Shown: piece by piece, positions 27,597 to 34,870 of the stretch
How the letters are laid out: each line of letters opens with the position of its first letter
Numbering within the stretch: the stretch's first letter is position 1
Assembly (NCBI RefSeq): GCF_001548055.1
Contig: NZ_AP014724.1
Coordinates: 2,294,001-2,358,000 of the forward strand
Source: Sulfurospirillum cavolei
GTDB taxonomy: Bacteria; Campylobacterota; Campylobacteria; Campylobacterales; Sulfurospirillaceae
Direction: 5' to 3'
DNA length: 64,000 nucleotides
Translations under genes and position numbers: made by a program
The notes under the pieces: model-generated
The model's database searches: none
What the model was told of the DNA's origin: nothing
What the model saw: the letters and a program-made list of their open reading frames with translations, nothing else

Positions 27597-28073
27597 ATGA
27601 ATAGTTCAAAAATCATTAAATATTTTTTAGTCGAATGTATCGTCGTTGTCTTGATTGCGGCGTACTTTTTAATCGATTCGAGCGACCTATACCGTTGGTG
27701 GGTCGGCGATACGCAGTTTGCGACGCTTTCGCTTCCGTGCGATTTGCATCAAAAACGCTGTGAATTGAACCTTAAAGACGATACGCCGCTTTCGTTTGAG
27801 ATCGATCCCAAATCCATTCCGCTCATGCAACCGCTTCATTTTAAGGTCACGACGCCGCATGAACTCTCTTCGATCGAACTGAAAATTTTCGCCACCAATA
27901 TGAACATGGGATTTCATACGTTCGTCTTAAAACCGACGGCTAAGGGCGTATACGAAGGCAGCGGTCTTTTACCCACATGTGCGGTCGGGAATATGATATG
28001 GCAAGCCAACGTCATTTTAAACAAAAGCGATCGAAGTTTAGGGGCGATTTTCACGTTTCAAACCGATAAATAA
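27597..28073 (+). CDS. membrane-anchored periplasmic protein, FixH/YtkA-like C-terminus (tentative)
   Basis: 158 residues. One N-terminal transmembrane anchor (about 9-27) is followed by a periplasmic beta-rich domain. The segment ATNMNMGFHTFVLKPTAKG, then GVYEGSGLLPTCAVGNMIW, resembles the Met-Gly and Gly-Tyr/Trp pattern of FixH/YtkA-like domains, some of which take part in copper handling. This assignment is tentative. Two other cysteines lie near residues 49 and 56 (LPCDLHQKRC). AAAAGG is 6 bases before the ATG. It is divergent from nuoG and has no obvious partner gene. Confidence 0.6.
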   Translation: MNSSKIIKYFLVECIVVVLIAAYFLIDSSDLYRWWVGDTQFATLSLPCDLHQKRCELNLKDDTPLSFEIDPKSIPLMQPLHFKVTTPHELSSIELKIFATNMNMGFHTFVLKPTAKGVYEGSGLLPTCAVGNMIWQANVILNKSDRSLGAIFTFQTDK

Positions 28074-28192
28074 GCTTTTTCTAACGTCGTCTCGAGCGTT
28101 TTATTTTCAAGGCGTTTCAAAAGCTTGACGCGGGCTTTCGTAAACGATTTGGACGGTATGTTCTCGTACGGATTGGATATTGCATTATCCAT
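28058..28192 (-). CDS. candidate 44-residue protein
   Basis: A minus-strand frame from ATG 28190-28192 to TGA 28058-28060 encodes 44 residues, starting MDNAISNPYENIPSKSF and ending LETTLEKAYLSV. It is basic and helical in character and looks protein-like in composition. It fills most of the gap between two plus-strand genes and overlaps the upstream one by 16 bases. No ribosome site is visible, so expression is uncertain. The function is unknown. Confidence 0.35.
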   Translation of the reverse strand: MDNAISNPYENIPSKSFTKARVKLLKRLENKTLETTLEKAYLSV

Positions 28193-28299
28193 CGTGTAAA
28201 ACGTATAAAATGTCACACATTCGACTAAAATATACTATTTTTTTGTTATACTAAGCACTTTAGGATAAAGACAACGAAGTTACTATAAGGAGATATTCC

Positions 28300-28806
28300 G
28301 TGGCTATTACGCAAAAGGGGAACGAGCTCTTCTTCGGCGAAGATCAGTTTGTCGTTTCCAAGACCGACCTTAAAGGTAAAATTACGTACGTTAACGATCT
28401 TTGCATCGAAATGTGCGGCTACACCGAAAAAGAGATGATCGGTGCACCCCACAATATTTTACGCCATCCCGATATGCCTCGTGCCATCTTTAAACTTCTA
28501 TGGGACAAAGTCCAAGCCGGCGACGAAATCTTTGCGTACGTCAAAAACCGTACCAAATCGGGGCAATTTTATTGGGTTCACGCCTACATTACGCCGATCG
28601 TCGATACGAGAAGTGCCAAAATTATCGGCTACCACTCCGTCAGACGATGTCCAAATCCTAAAGGCCTTAGCGTAATCGAACCGCTTTACCGTCAAATGCT
28701 CGAAGCGGAAAAAAGCGGCGGTATGCAAAGCTCTTTAGCACTTCTTGACAATACTCTTGCGAAATTAAAGGTTTCTTATGCAGAATTTATCCTCTCCTAC
28801 GAATAG
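28300..28806 (+). CDS. PAS-domain energy-taxis protein, CetB/Aer-like
   Basis: 168 residues, soluble, with a single PAS domain. [23 protein letters not shown], then [22 protein letters not shown], then [13 protein letters not shown] is the FAD-type PAS pattern of Aer and of C. jejuni CetB. It presumably senses redox state through FAD and signals through the receptor encoded next, as CetB does with CetA. The start codon is GTG after AAGGAG. It overlaps the receptor gene by 29 bases, indicating coupling. Confidence 0.87.
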   Translation: MAITQKGNELFFGEDQFVVSKTDLKGKITYVNDLCIEMCGYTEKEMIGAPHNILRHPDMPRAIFKLLWDKVQAGDEIFAYVKNRTKSGQFYWVHAYITPIVDTRSAKIIGYHSVRRCPNPKGLSVIEPLYRQMLEAEKSGGMQSSLALLDNTLAKLKVSYAEFILSYE

Positions 28807-30232
28807 ATCGTCTTCACTGGCGCGTGTCCAGAATGCCAACGTTATTTCGTTGGCTATTTTTTTTATCGCGTTTTGTTTGGAGGTCTATTTTAACGGTTTT
28901 CACTGGATTCAAATCCTAAACCTCAGCAATTTTGCTTTAGGTTGGTTTATGTTCGTCAATATCCATAAAGTCCGCAATACGATTCACTCTTTAGCCGGCA
29001 TTATTCACGACAGTGCGTGCGGAGAACTTCACGGTCGTATCGTCAACGTCGACGATGGCGGAGAGCTTAAGCAACTCTGTTCCAATATGAACACGCTTTT
29101 GGATAACTTCGAATTGGTCACTAAAGAGATCAAAGCGACGATTTTAGCGGCTTCTAAAGAGGACTTCAGCCGTAAAATCCTCCAAAAAGGCATGCACGGC
29201 GAATTCAAAGATCAAGTACAAATGATCAACCAAGCCGTTCACGCGATGCAACAGACCCACGAATTTATCGCTCGCAACACGTTGAATGCGGAATTGGCGC
29301 AGATTAGCAGCGGTTCCAACGACTTCTCTACCGTCCAAGCTAACCTCACGACCATCGTCGAACGCCTCAAAGAGATCGCCAAAGACGGTGAAATCTACGC
29401 CGACGAGACCAAAGGAAGCTACCAAAACTTACGCGATACGATCGAAAAGATTACCGCTTTGATCGAATTTGTCAACCAAAACGAGCAAAGTATCGGTATT
29501 TTAGCGCAACGAACGCGCGACATCAGCAACGTCGTCGATATGATTAACGACATCGCCGATAAAACCAATCTTTTAGCCCTCAATGCCGCCATCGAAGCCG
29601 CGCGTGCGGGCGAACACGGACGAGGGTTTGCGGTTGTCGCCGATGAAGTACGAAAATTGGCCGAAACGACGCAAAAGGCAACCGCGGAAATTTCCGTTTC
29701 GATTAAAATGCTCCAACAAGAAACGGCGGGACTCGAGAGCAACGCCGAATCGATGAAAGAAAATGCCGACGCTTCCACCAAAACGCTCGATCAACTCAGT
29801 CTCACGTTTAACAGTCTGATCGAACACTCCAATACGACGTCGACCAATATCAATACGATTCAACAAACGATCTTCATCACGCTTGCAAAAATGAACCATG
29901 CGATTTTCAAAGCCAATGCCTACAGTGCCGTTTACGTCAACGACGCAAACGCTTCGTTTCAAAACCACGAGACGTGCAGTTTGGGCGAATGGTATCATCA
30001 AGACGGCGAGAAGATTTTCGGAGATACGCCAAGCTTTAAAGCTCTCTACGCACCGCATCAAAGCTTCCATCAACACGTTCTTGCCATTAGCGGCCTGATT
30101 CGTTCGACGCAATCGAATTTGTTAGATGAGAAAAAGCAAATCATCGACTTTTTTAAAGAGGTCGAGAAAGAGAGTAAAACGCTCTTTACGACGCTAGATA
30201 CGATGATCGAAGAGAAAAACGCACGCCCCTAA
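28778..30232 (+). CDS. CetA-like chemoreceptor with C-terminal CZB zinc-binding domain
   Basis: 484 residues. A short N-terminus leads into a hydrophobic hairpin (about 24-65) with almost no periplasmic part, so sensing must come from a partner such as the upstream PAS protein. A HAMP-like stretch follows, then the signalling tip [20 protein letters not shown] (near 253-272). The C-terminus is a chemoreceptor zinc-binding (CZB) domain: His in [15 protein letters not shown], Cys in CSLGEWY, then the His pair in [11 protein letters not shown]. In other bacteria CZB domains respond to zinc or oxidants such as hypochlorous acid. AAAGG is 7 bases before the ATG. Confidence 0.87.
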   Translation: MQNLSSPTNRSSSLARVQNANVISLAIFFIAFCLEVYFNGFHWIQILNLSNFALGWFMFVNIHKVRNTIHSLAGIIHDSACGELHGRIVNVDDGGELKQLCSNMNTLLDNFELVTKEIKATILAASKEDFSRKILQKGMHGEFKDQVQMINQAVHAMQQTHEFIARNTLNAELAQISSGSNDFSTVQANLTTIVERLKEIAKDGEIYADETKGSYQNLRDTIEKITALIEFVNQNEQSIGILAQRTRDISNVVDMINDIADKTNLLALNAAIEAARAGEHGRGFAVVADEVRKLAETTQKATAEISVSIKMLQQETAGLESNAESMKENADASTKTLDQLSLTFNSLIEHSNTTSTNINTIQQTIFITLAKMNHAIFKANAYSAVYVNDANASFQNHETCSLGEWYHQDGEKIFGDTPSFKALYAPHQSFHQHVLAISGLIRSTQSNLLDEKKQIIDFFKEVEKESKTLFTTLDTMIEEKNARP

Positions 30233-30238
30233 AAAATC

Positions 30239-30269
30239 CTTACATGTAAGAAACCTTCTTACATGTAAG
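30239..30269. terminator. paired palindrome hairpin between chemoreceptor and histidine kinase
   Basis: Two copies of CTTACATGTAAG (30239-30250 and 30258-30269) can pair as a 12-bp stem around AAACCTT, between convergent genes. The second copy contains the last codons of the kinase gene: it is read Tyr-Met-stop. Confidence 0.65.
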
Positions 30270-31938
30270 CCGCTACTTCCGCTTCGGGAACGCTGGGTAA
30301 TTTGATCGTGAACAGGGCTCCCGATTCGGTGTTTTTGACCGTAATAATGCCGCCCATATTATTTTCGATGATCATCTTGGTCATATAAAGTCCGATGCCC
30401 GTTCCCTGTTTTGCATACTTGGTCGTGAAATAAGGCTCGAAAATACGCTCCATATGCTCCTTAGCGATACCGCCGCCGTTATCTTCGATGACGATCAAAA
30501 TATATTTATACCCTTTTTTGAGGTAAAGGCGAATAAACGGATTGCTAATCTCTCGCTCGCTTAAGACGTCTTTGGCGTTGGAGAGAATGTTTAAAAGCGC
30601 TTGCGCAAATTCGTTGGGATAACCGAGAACCTCCATCTTTTCGGAAATATCGAACGAAAATTCGATCCCGTGATAACGTAAAGATGCTTGCAAAATAGCG
30701 ATGGCGCGTTCGCACGCTTCGCTGATTTCAAACACCTCTTTTTCCTTCGAAGGTTTAAAGAAATTTTGAAAATCGCTGATCGTGCCCGACATAAACGCAT
30801 TGATTTTCATACACCGCTGAATGCTCTCAAGCAAATACCCCTCATCCAAATCGTGAAACTCGTGTTTGACTTGAAGGTTGATCAAAAGCGCGCTGAGCTC
30901 ACCCAAAGGTTGTCGCCATTGATGTGCGATATTGCCGATCATCTCGCCCATACTTGCAAGTTTGCTTTGTTGAATCAGAAGTTTCTCCTGTTCCGTACGT
31001 TTGAGAATCTCTTCGTTAATTTTCGACTCTAAATTGTCGATCATCGCGTTGATCACATCTTTAAGCAGGCGCAACTCTTGCGCTTGTGCCGTCGAATGAA
31101 GGCGCGAAGAGAGTTTGCCGAGCTTAAGATCGTTGACCACGCTAATCGCGTCTTCGATAAAGAGTGTATCTTGGGTAATCGTTGCCGAAGCTTTGGAGAT
31201 GCTTTGATTGAGCAGTTTTGCCATATCTTCAAGTTCGTCGCGACTGTGAAGCTCAATGGGTTTGGGTTGCGTCGTTTTGGTTTGCAAATAACCGAAAAAC
31301 TCTTTGAGTCCCTCTTGCAATTTCAAAATCGAAGAGACGATATGGCTGGAGAGTAAATAGCCCGCTACGAACACCAATGCCGAGAGCAGAAGCACTAAAA
31401 CGACCAATTCGTACTTCAGCGCACGCGCGCCGGTTTGAATATCCGAAAAATTGTGTTTGGTTTGCATAATCGCATCGTGCTGAAGAGACTTAAGGCGATT
31501 TAAAAGCGCCGTATAGTTTTCCCGCTCGATGGAAGTGACATGGACAAATGCCGCCTCCTCAAAACGCGCTTCCAGATAACCGCACGTCTTTTGAACGCTG
31601 TTTGAATACGCTTTCCATGCGCTGTAGGTTTGGGGATCTAACTTTGCGAAATTCTCTTCCAAGCGCGCACGCCGGTCGATAATGTCCGCCTCGATATTTT
31701 TTCGGTAATCCTCATTGGGCGACATCACCAACGAGAGGCTCATTTCGCGCAAAGCGTTGGTCGGCTCGATGTAGTTTTCCTGCAAATGCAACGTGCTTTG
31801 AGAATTCTCGAAAATCGTCGTCGCATTACGGATATTCTCTTTCGAGAGGCTAAACGTTCGTTCCGCCAAAATCAGCATACCGATAAACGAGAAACTAAAG
31901 AGCAGTAAAAGTTTGTATTTGATAGGGATTTTTTTCAT
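30259..31938 (-). CDS. sensor histidine kinase
   Basis: 559 residues. TM1 is at about 8-26. A periplasmic four-helix-type sensor of about 150 residues follows, then TM2 near 176-198 and a HAMP-like linker. The phosphoacceptor box is GNIAHQWRQPLGELS (near 335), ALLNILSNAKDVL is the N box and EDNGGGIAKEHMERIFEPYFTTK is the G1/F region with GTGIGLYMTK as G2. It overlaps the upstream binding-protein gene by 4 bases and is the last gene of the TorA operon. It presumably phosphorylates the response regulator encoded two genes upstream. Confidence 0.92.
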   Translation of the reverse strand: MKKIPIKYKLLLLFSFSFIGMLILAERTFSLSKENIRNATTIFENSQSTLHLQENYIEPTNALREMSLSLVMSPNEDYRKNIEADIIDRRARLEENFAKLDPQTYSAWKAYSNSVQKTCGYLEARFEEAAFVHVTSIERENYTALLNRLKSLQHDAIMQTKHNFSDIQTGARALKYELVVLVLLLSALVFVAGYLLSSHIVSSILKLQEGLKEFFGYLQTKTTQPKPIELHSRDELEDMAKLLNQSISKASATITQDTLFIEDAISVVNDLKLGKLSSRLHSTAQAQELRLLKDVINAMIDNLESKINEEILKRTEQEKLLIQQSKLASMGEMIGNIAHQWRQPLGELSALLINLQVKHEFHDLDEGYLLESIQRCMKINAFMSGTISDFQNFFKPSKEKEVFEISEACERAIAILQASLRYHGIEFSFDISEKMEVLGYPNEFAQALLNILSNAKDVLSEREISNPFIRLYLKKGYKYILIVIEDNGGGIAKEHMERIFEPYFTTKYAKQGTGIGLYMTKMIIENNMGGIITVKNTESGALFTIKLPSVPEAEVAAYM

Positions 31939-33530
31939 GGGAACCGCTTGGGAATCACAGGTTTTTGAAGTTCTTCCGGATACGCTTTATCGCCTCTTAC
32001 CGACCAATGCCGATCGGTAATTTTCGCTTTCCAAAACGGCTGCATTCCGATGCCGAGCGGCTCAAATACCAGTTCTTTGTTCATAGCAAAAACGGCATTG
32101 GGAATCGGGACAAACAACATATACGCCTCCTCTCGCGCGCGATCTTGAATCTTTTGAACTAACGTGTGAAACAACGCATCGTCTTGTTCCAGTCCGAAAA
32201 ACGTTTCGATAGAACTTTTCATCAAAGCGTCGTGTCGTACGAAACTCCACGGATTGTTCTCTTGATAGCGAATAAACACCGGCCACGGATATCTGCCGTA
32301 CCAATCTTGGGTATTTTGAATCAAAATATCCCACTCTTGCGTCTCATGATGATTTTTTTGCGCCAAATCGTAAATCTCTTTTTCGCTCGTCGTAATGCGG
32401 TAACGGAGTTTCACGCCGTACGTTGAGAGCTGATATTCGATGCCTTTCCATAAAAAAAGCAACGAGTCTTGCGTGGCGACGTTTAGCTCCAGCCCTTTGA
32501 GCGTACGTTCTATCATTGCCTCGTCCAAAGGACATGCTCCGTCTTTGAACGCGGCGGGGTTGAGCCTACCCTCTTTTTTATAGGTAAAGTCGAGTAAACT
32601 TTGCTGATTGAGCGCGCAATTGAGTGCTTGGCGCACCTCTTTACGCGCTACGGGCGAAGCGGTTTTGGCTAAATTAAAATAGATCGTAAAATTATGCGTT
32701 GAGGGCATGGAAACCAATTTGGCATAGGGAGAGAGCATCGTTTCGATCTTTTTATTGAAAGGAATTTGCATAAAATCAAGCCCGCCGTCTTCATATAAAG
32801 CTAAACGCAACGCTTCGGCGGTTGAGAGTTCCGTATAAAACGTAATGGTTTCGATGCAAGGATACTGTTTTTCCCAATAATAAGGATTGGCTTTGAGAGT
32901 CGCTTTGGGCGTTTGTTTGCGCCCCGTAATCATTCCCTCGGTTAAAATGTACGGTCCCAAACCGTAAGGCCCCGATGCTTTGATATTCGCACCCGTTTCC
33001 GCACCTTTCCAACCGAACGTCTTTAAGTACGCTTCGGAATAGATGTAAATCCGTGCAAGATCGCGGTAAAGCATACCGTAAGGTTGAGACAGATGCAAAC
33101 GAATCGTATAGTCGGAAATTTTTTCGATGCTTTTAAGAGAACGATGAATGTTGGTGTAGTTAAACGGTTGTTTCAGAAAGTAGTGAAAATTGTGCATGAC
33201 CGAGTCGGCGTTAAAAGGCGTACCGTCTTGAAAACGAACACCCCTGCGCAGTTCAAATTCGTACAAAAGCGGCGATAGTTTGGTGCTCTTGGTCGCTAAA
33301 GCGTACTCCCATCCTTGATCGTTTTCCGCCAAGCGCACCAAGCCCTCGTTCACCAAACGCGAAACGTAGTTATACGGCATCGAGGGTAAAAAGACCTTGA
33401 TATGCGAACGCGGATCTCTTACATGTAAGGCGTGACGCTCGCTCGTATCTTCAACGTAAGGCTCTTCTTGTGCCGCAAAAATGCCGCAATGAAGGGTAAA
33501 AAGAAGTAGCCAAGCAAACTTATACCTCAA
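31935..33530 (-). CDS. periplasmic binding protein, family 5 (peptide/nickel type), linked to a two-component system
   Basis: 531 residues with a cleavable signal (MRYKFAWLLLFTLHCGIFAA). The family-5 pattern is clear: YEFELRRGVRFQDGTPFNADSVMHNF (the motif pattern RxGVxFxDGxPxxAxDV), ASGPYGLGPYILTEG and KEVRQALNCALNQQSLLDF. No permease or ATPase genes are near. It lies between a response regulator and a histidine kinase, overlapping each by 4-11 bases, so a sensory rather than transport role is inferred, as for TorT in E. coli. The ligand is unknown. Confidence 0.85.
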   Translation of the reverse strand: MRYKFAWLLLFTLHCGIFAAQEEPYVEDTSERHALHVRDPRSHIKVFLPSMPYNYVSRLVNEGLVRLAENDQGWEYALATKSTKLSPLLYEFELRRGVRFQDGTPFNADSVMHNFHYFLKQPFNYTNIHRSLKSIEKISDYTIRLHLSQPYGMLYRDLARIYIYSEAYLKTFGWKGAETGANIKASGPYGLGPYILTEGMITGRKQTPKATLKANPYYWEKQYPCIETITFYTELSTAEALRLALYEDGGLDFMQIPFNKKIETMLSPYAKLVSMPSTHNFTIYFNLAKTASPVARKEVRQALNCALNQQSLLDFTYKKEGRLNPAAFKDGACPLDEAMIERTLKGLELNVATQDSLLFLWKGIEYQLSTYGVKLRYRITTSEKEIYDLAQKNHHETQEWDILIQNTQDWYGRYPWPVFIRYQENNPWSFVRHDALMKSSIETFFGLEQDDALFHTLVQKIQDRAREEAYMLFVPIPNAVFAMNKELVFEPLGIGMQPFWKAKITDRHWSVRGDKAYPEELQKPVIPKRFP

Positions 33531-34206
33531 AGCTGTACCCCGTTTGCGAATGGTTTTTAATCGAACTGTTCGGAAGTTTTTTTCGCAAAGACTTGACCAA
33601 CGTCCGAAGGGCGGCGATACTCATAAACTCCTCTTTCCAGACGTTGAGTTCGATCTCTTCGTAACTGACGATCATCCCCTTTTTACGCAATAAAAGCTCC
33701 AAAAAATCGGACTCCTTGTGCGTCAGTTCGGTCTCTTTGCCTCCTTCGTGTAAAATCCGTCTGTTTTTAAAATCGAATTTACAGTTTTTGCATTCGAGAA
33801 ACAACGAACGTCCCGATTCGATCTCGCTGACGCAAAGTCTCAAACCGCTTAAAAGTTCGTTGAGCGCGATGGGTTTAATCAGGTATTTCTCAATCTTCAG
33901 CTCGATTGCGCTGAGTAGATACTCTTTATCGGTATGCGCGGTAATCATTAAAATGGGGGTTTTCTTGTCGTTTTTACGTATCTCTTTGACCATATCGAGC
34001 CCGTCTTTTCGGGGCATTCGAAGATCGGTTAAAATAATGTCGGGGCGTTGCTCGTAGTAGATGTCGAGTGCCTCTTCGCCATCACGCGCCTCAAGAACCT
34101 CTTTGAGGTAATACGCCAAGGTATTGGCCATGGGCTTTCGAATCCCCTCTTCGTCTTCGACATACAAAAGCTTCAAAGATTTGAGTTTTTCCAACCAAAG
34201 TTCCAT
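33520..34206 (-). CDS. OmpR-type response regulator
   Basis: 228 residues. The receiver domain has acidic residues in LYVEDEE, the phosphoacceptor Asp in DIILTDLRMPRKDG (near 60), Thr in ILMITAH and Lys in YLIKPIALNEL (near 111). A winged-helix DNA-binding domain follows (ELTHKESDFLELLLRKKG, ALRTLVKSLRKKL, HSQTGYSFEV). It overlaps the binding-protein gene by 11 bases. It is the likely regulator of this TorA operon, and an inverted repeat upstream of torA is a candidate binding site. Confidence 0.92.
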   Translation of the reverse strand: MELWLEKLKSLKLLYVEDEEGIRKPMANTLAYYLKEVLEARDGEEALDIYYEQRPDIILTDLRMPRKDGLDMVKEIRKNDKKTPILMITAHTDKEYLLSAIELKIEKYLIKPIALNELLSGLRLCVSEIESGRSLFLECKNCKFDFKNRRILHEGGKETELTHKESDFLELLLRKKGMIVSYEEIELNVWKEEFMSIAALRTLVKSLRKKLPNSSIKNHSQTGYSFEV

Positions 34207-34306
34207 CAGTGATCTTTTGAAATGAGCTTACATGTAATGATTCTAGCCAAGTTTATCTTTGGATGCTATGAGCCTCCTCCGCCCCGAAGAGCGAAGGAAG
34301 TGCGTG

Positions 34307-34867
34307 TTACTTATAGTTTTGCAGGTACTTCATAATCGAATATTTTTCGTCTTTGGAAAGCGCGGCTTGTTCGCCCATCGCATCTAAAATACTCGGCCAC
34401 ACGTTAGCATCAAACTCGCTTTCGGCATGCAAAGCGTGACATGTACCGCATTTGGCACCGAAAAGCTCTTTTCCCGCTTGCAAAATGCTCCCTTTGTCTT
34501 TGCCCAAAGCACTGCTAGCGACAAAACCTTTCATCGAGACGTTGAGCCAAACCGTACCGTACTCGTCCGTTTTTTCGCCGATAACTTTGAGCGCACCGGC
34601 GTTGGCGACCTCTAAGCCCACAATCAGCACTCCCGCTTTTTCATACACGACGGCACTGTCTTTAGGCTGATAGCCGATAAATTCGACTTCGGTGTACTCG
34701 CCGCTTTTGGAAAGCTCTTTGACTTCGGAAGAGACGATCAACTCGCCCAACGCCTCTTTGGCGTCGCTAGAAGCAAAGAGCGGACTGTTTTGGCGTAAAA
34801 ACGACCCGCCCGCCCCGAAAAGAAACGAGGCGAGGCATAGGGTCAACGTTATCGTTTTGACGAACAT
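34307..34867 (-). CDS. monoheme c-type cytochrome, TorC C-terminal-domain-like
   Basis: 186 residues with an N-terminal signal (MFVKTITLTLCLASFLFGA). The C-terminal region has one heme site, CGTCH (near 140), and a likely axial Met near DAMGEQ. The preceding segment (GTVWLNVSMKGFVASSALG) resembles the TorC C-terminal domain and C. jejuni Cj0265. It should donate electrons to the TorA-like reductase encoded immediately upstream, its ATG following the torA stop by 3 bases. Confidence 0.85.
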   Translation of the reverse strand: MFVKTITLTLCLASFLFGAGGSFLRQNSPLFASSDAKEALGELIVSSEVKELSKSGEYTEVEFIGYQPKDSAVVYEKAGVLIVGLEVANAGALKVIGEKTDEYGTVWLNVSMKGFVASSALGKDKGSILQAGKELFGAKCGTCHALHAESEFDANVWPSILDAMGEQAALSKDEKYSIMKYLQNYK

Positions 34868-34870
34868 TTT

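Noticed and set aside
31935-33530. Part of an oligopeptide or nickel ABC importer operon
   Set aside because: No permease or ATPase genes are adjacent, and the gene overlaps two-component genes on both sides.
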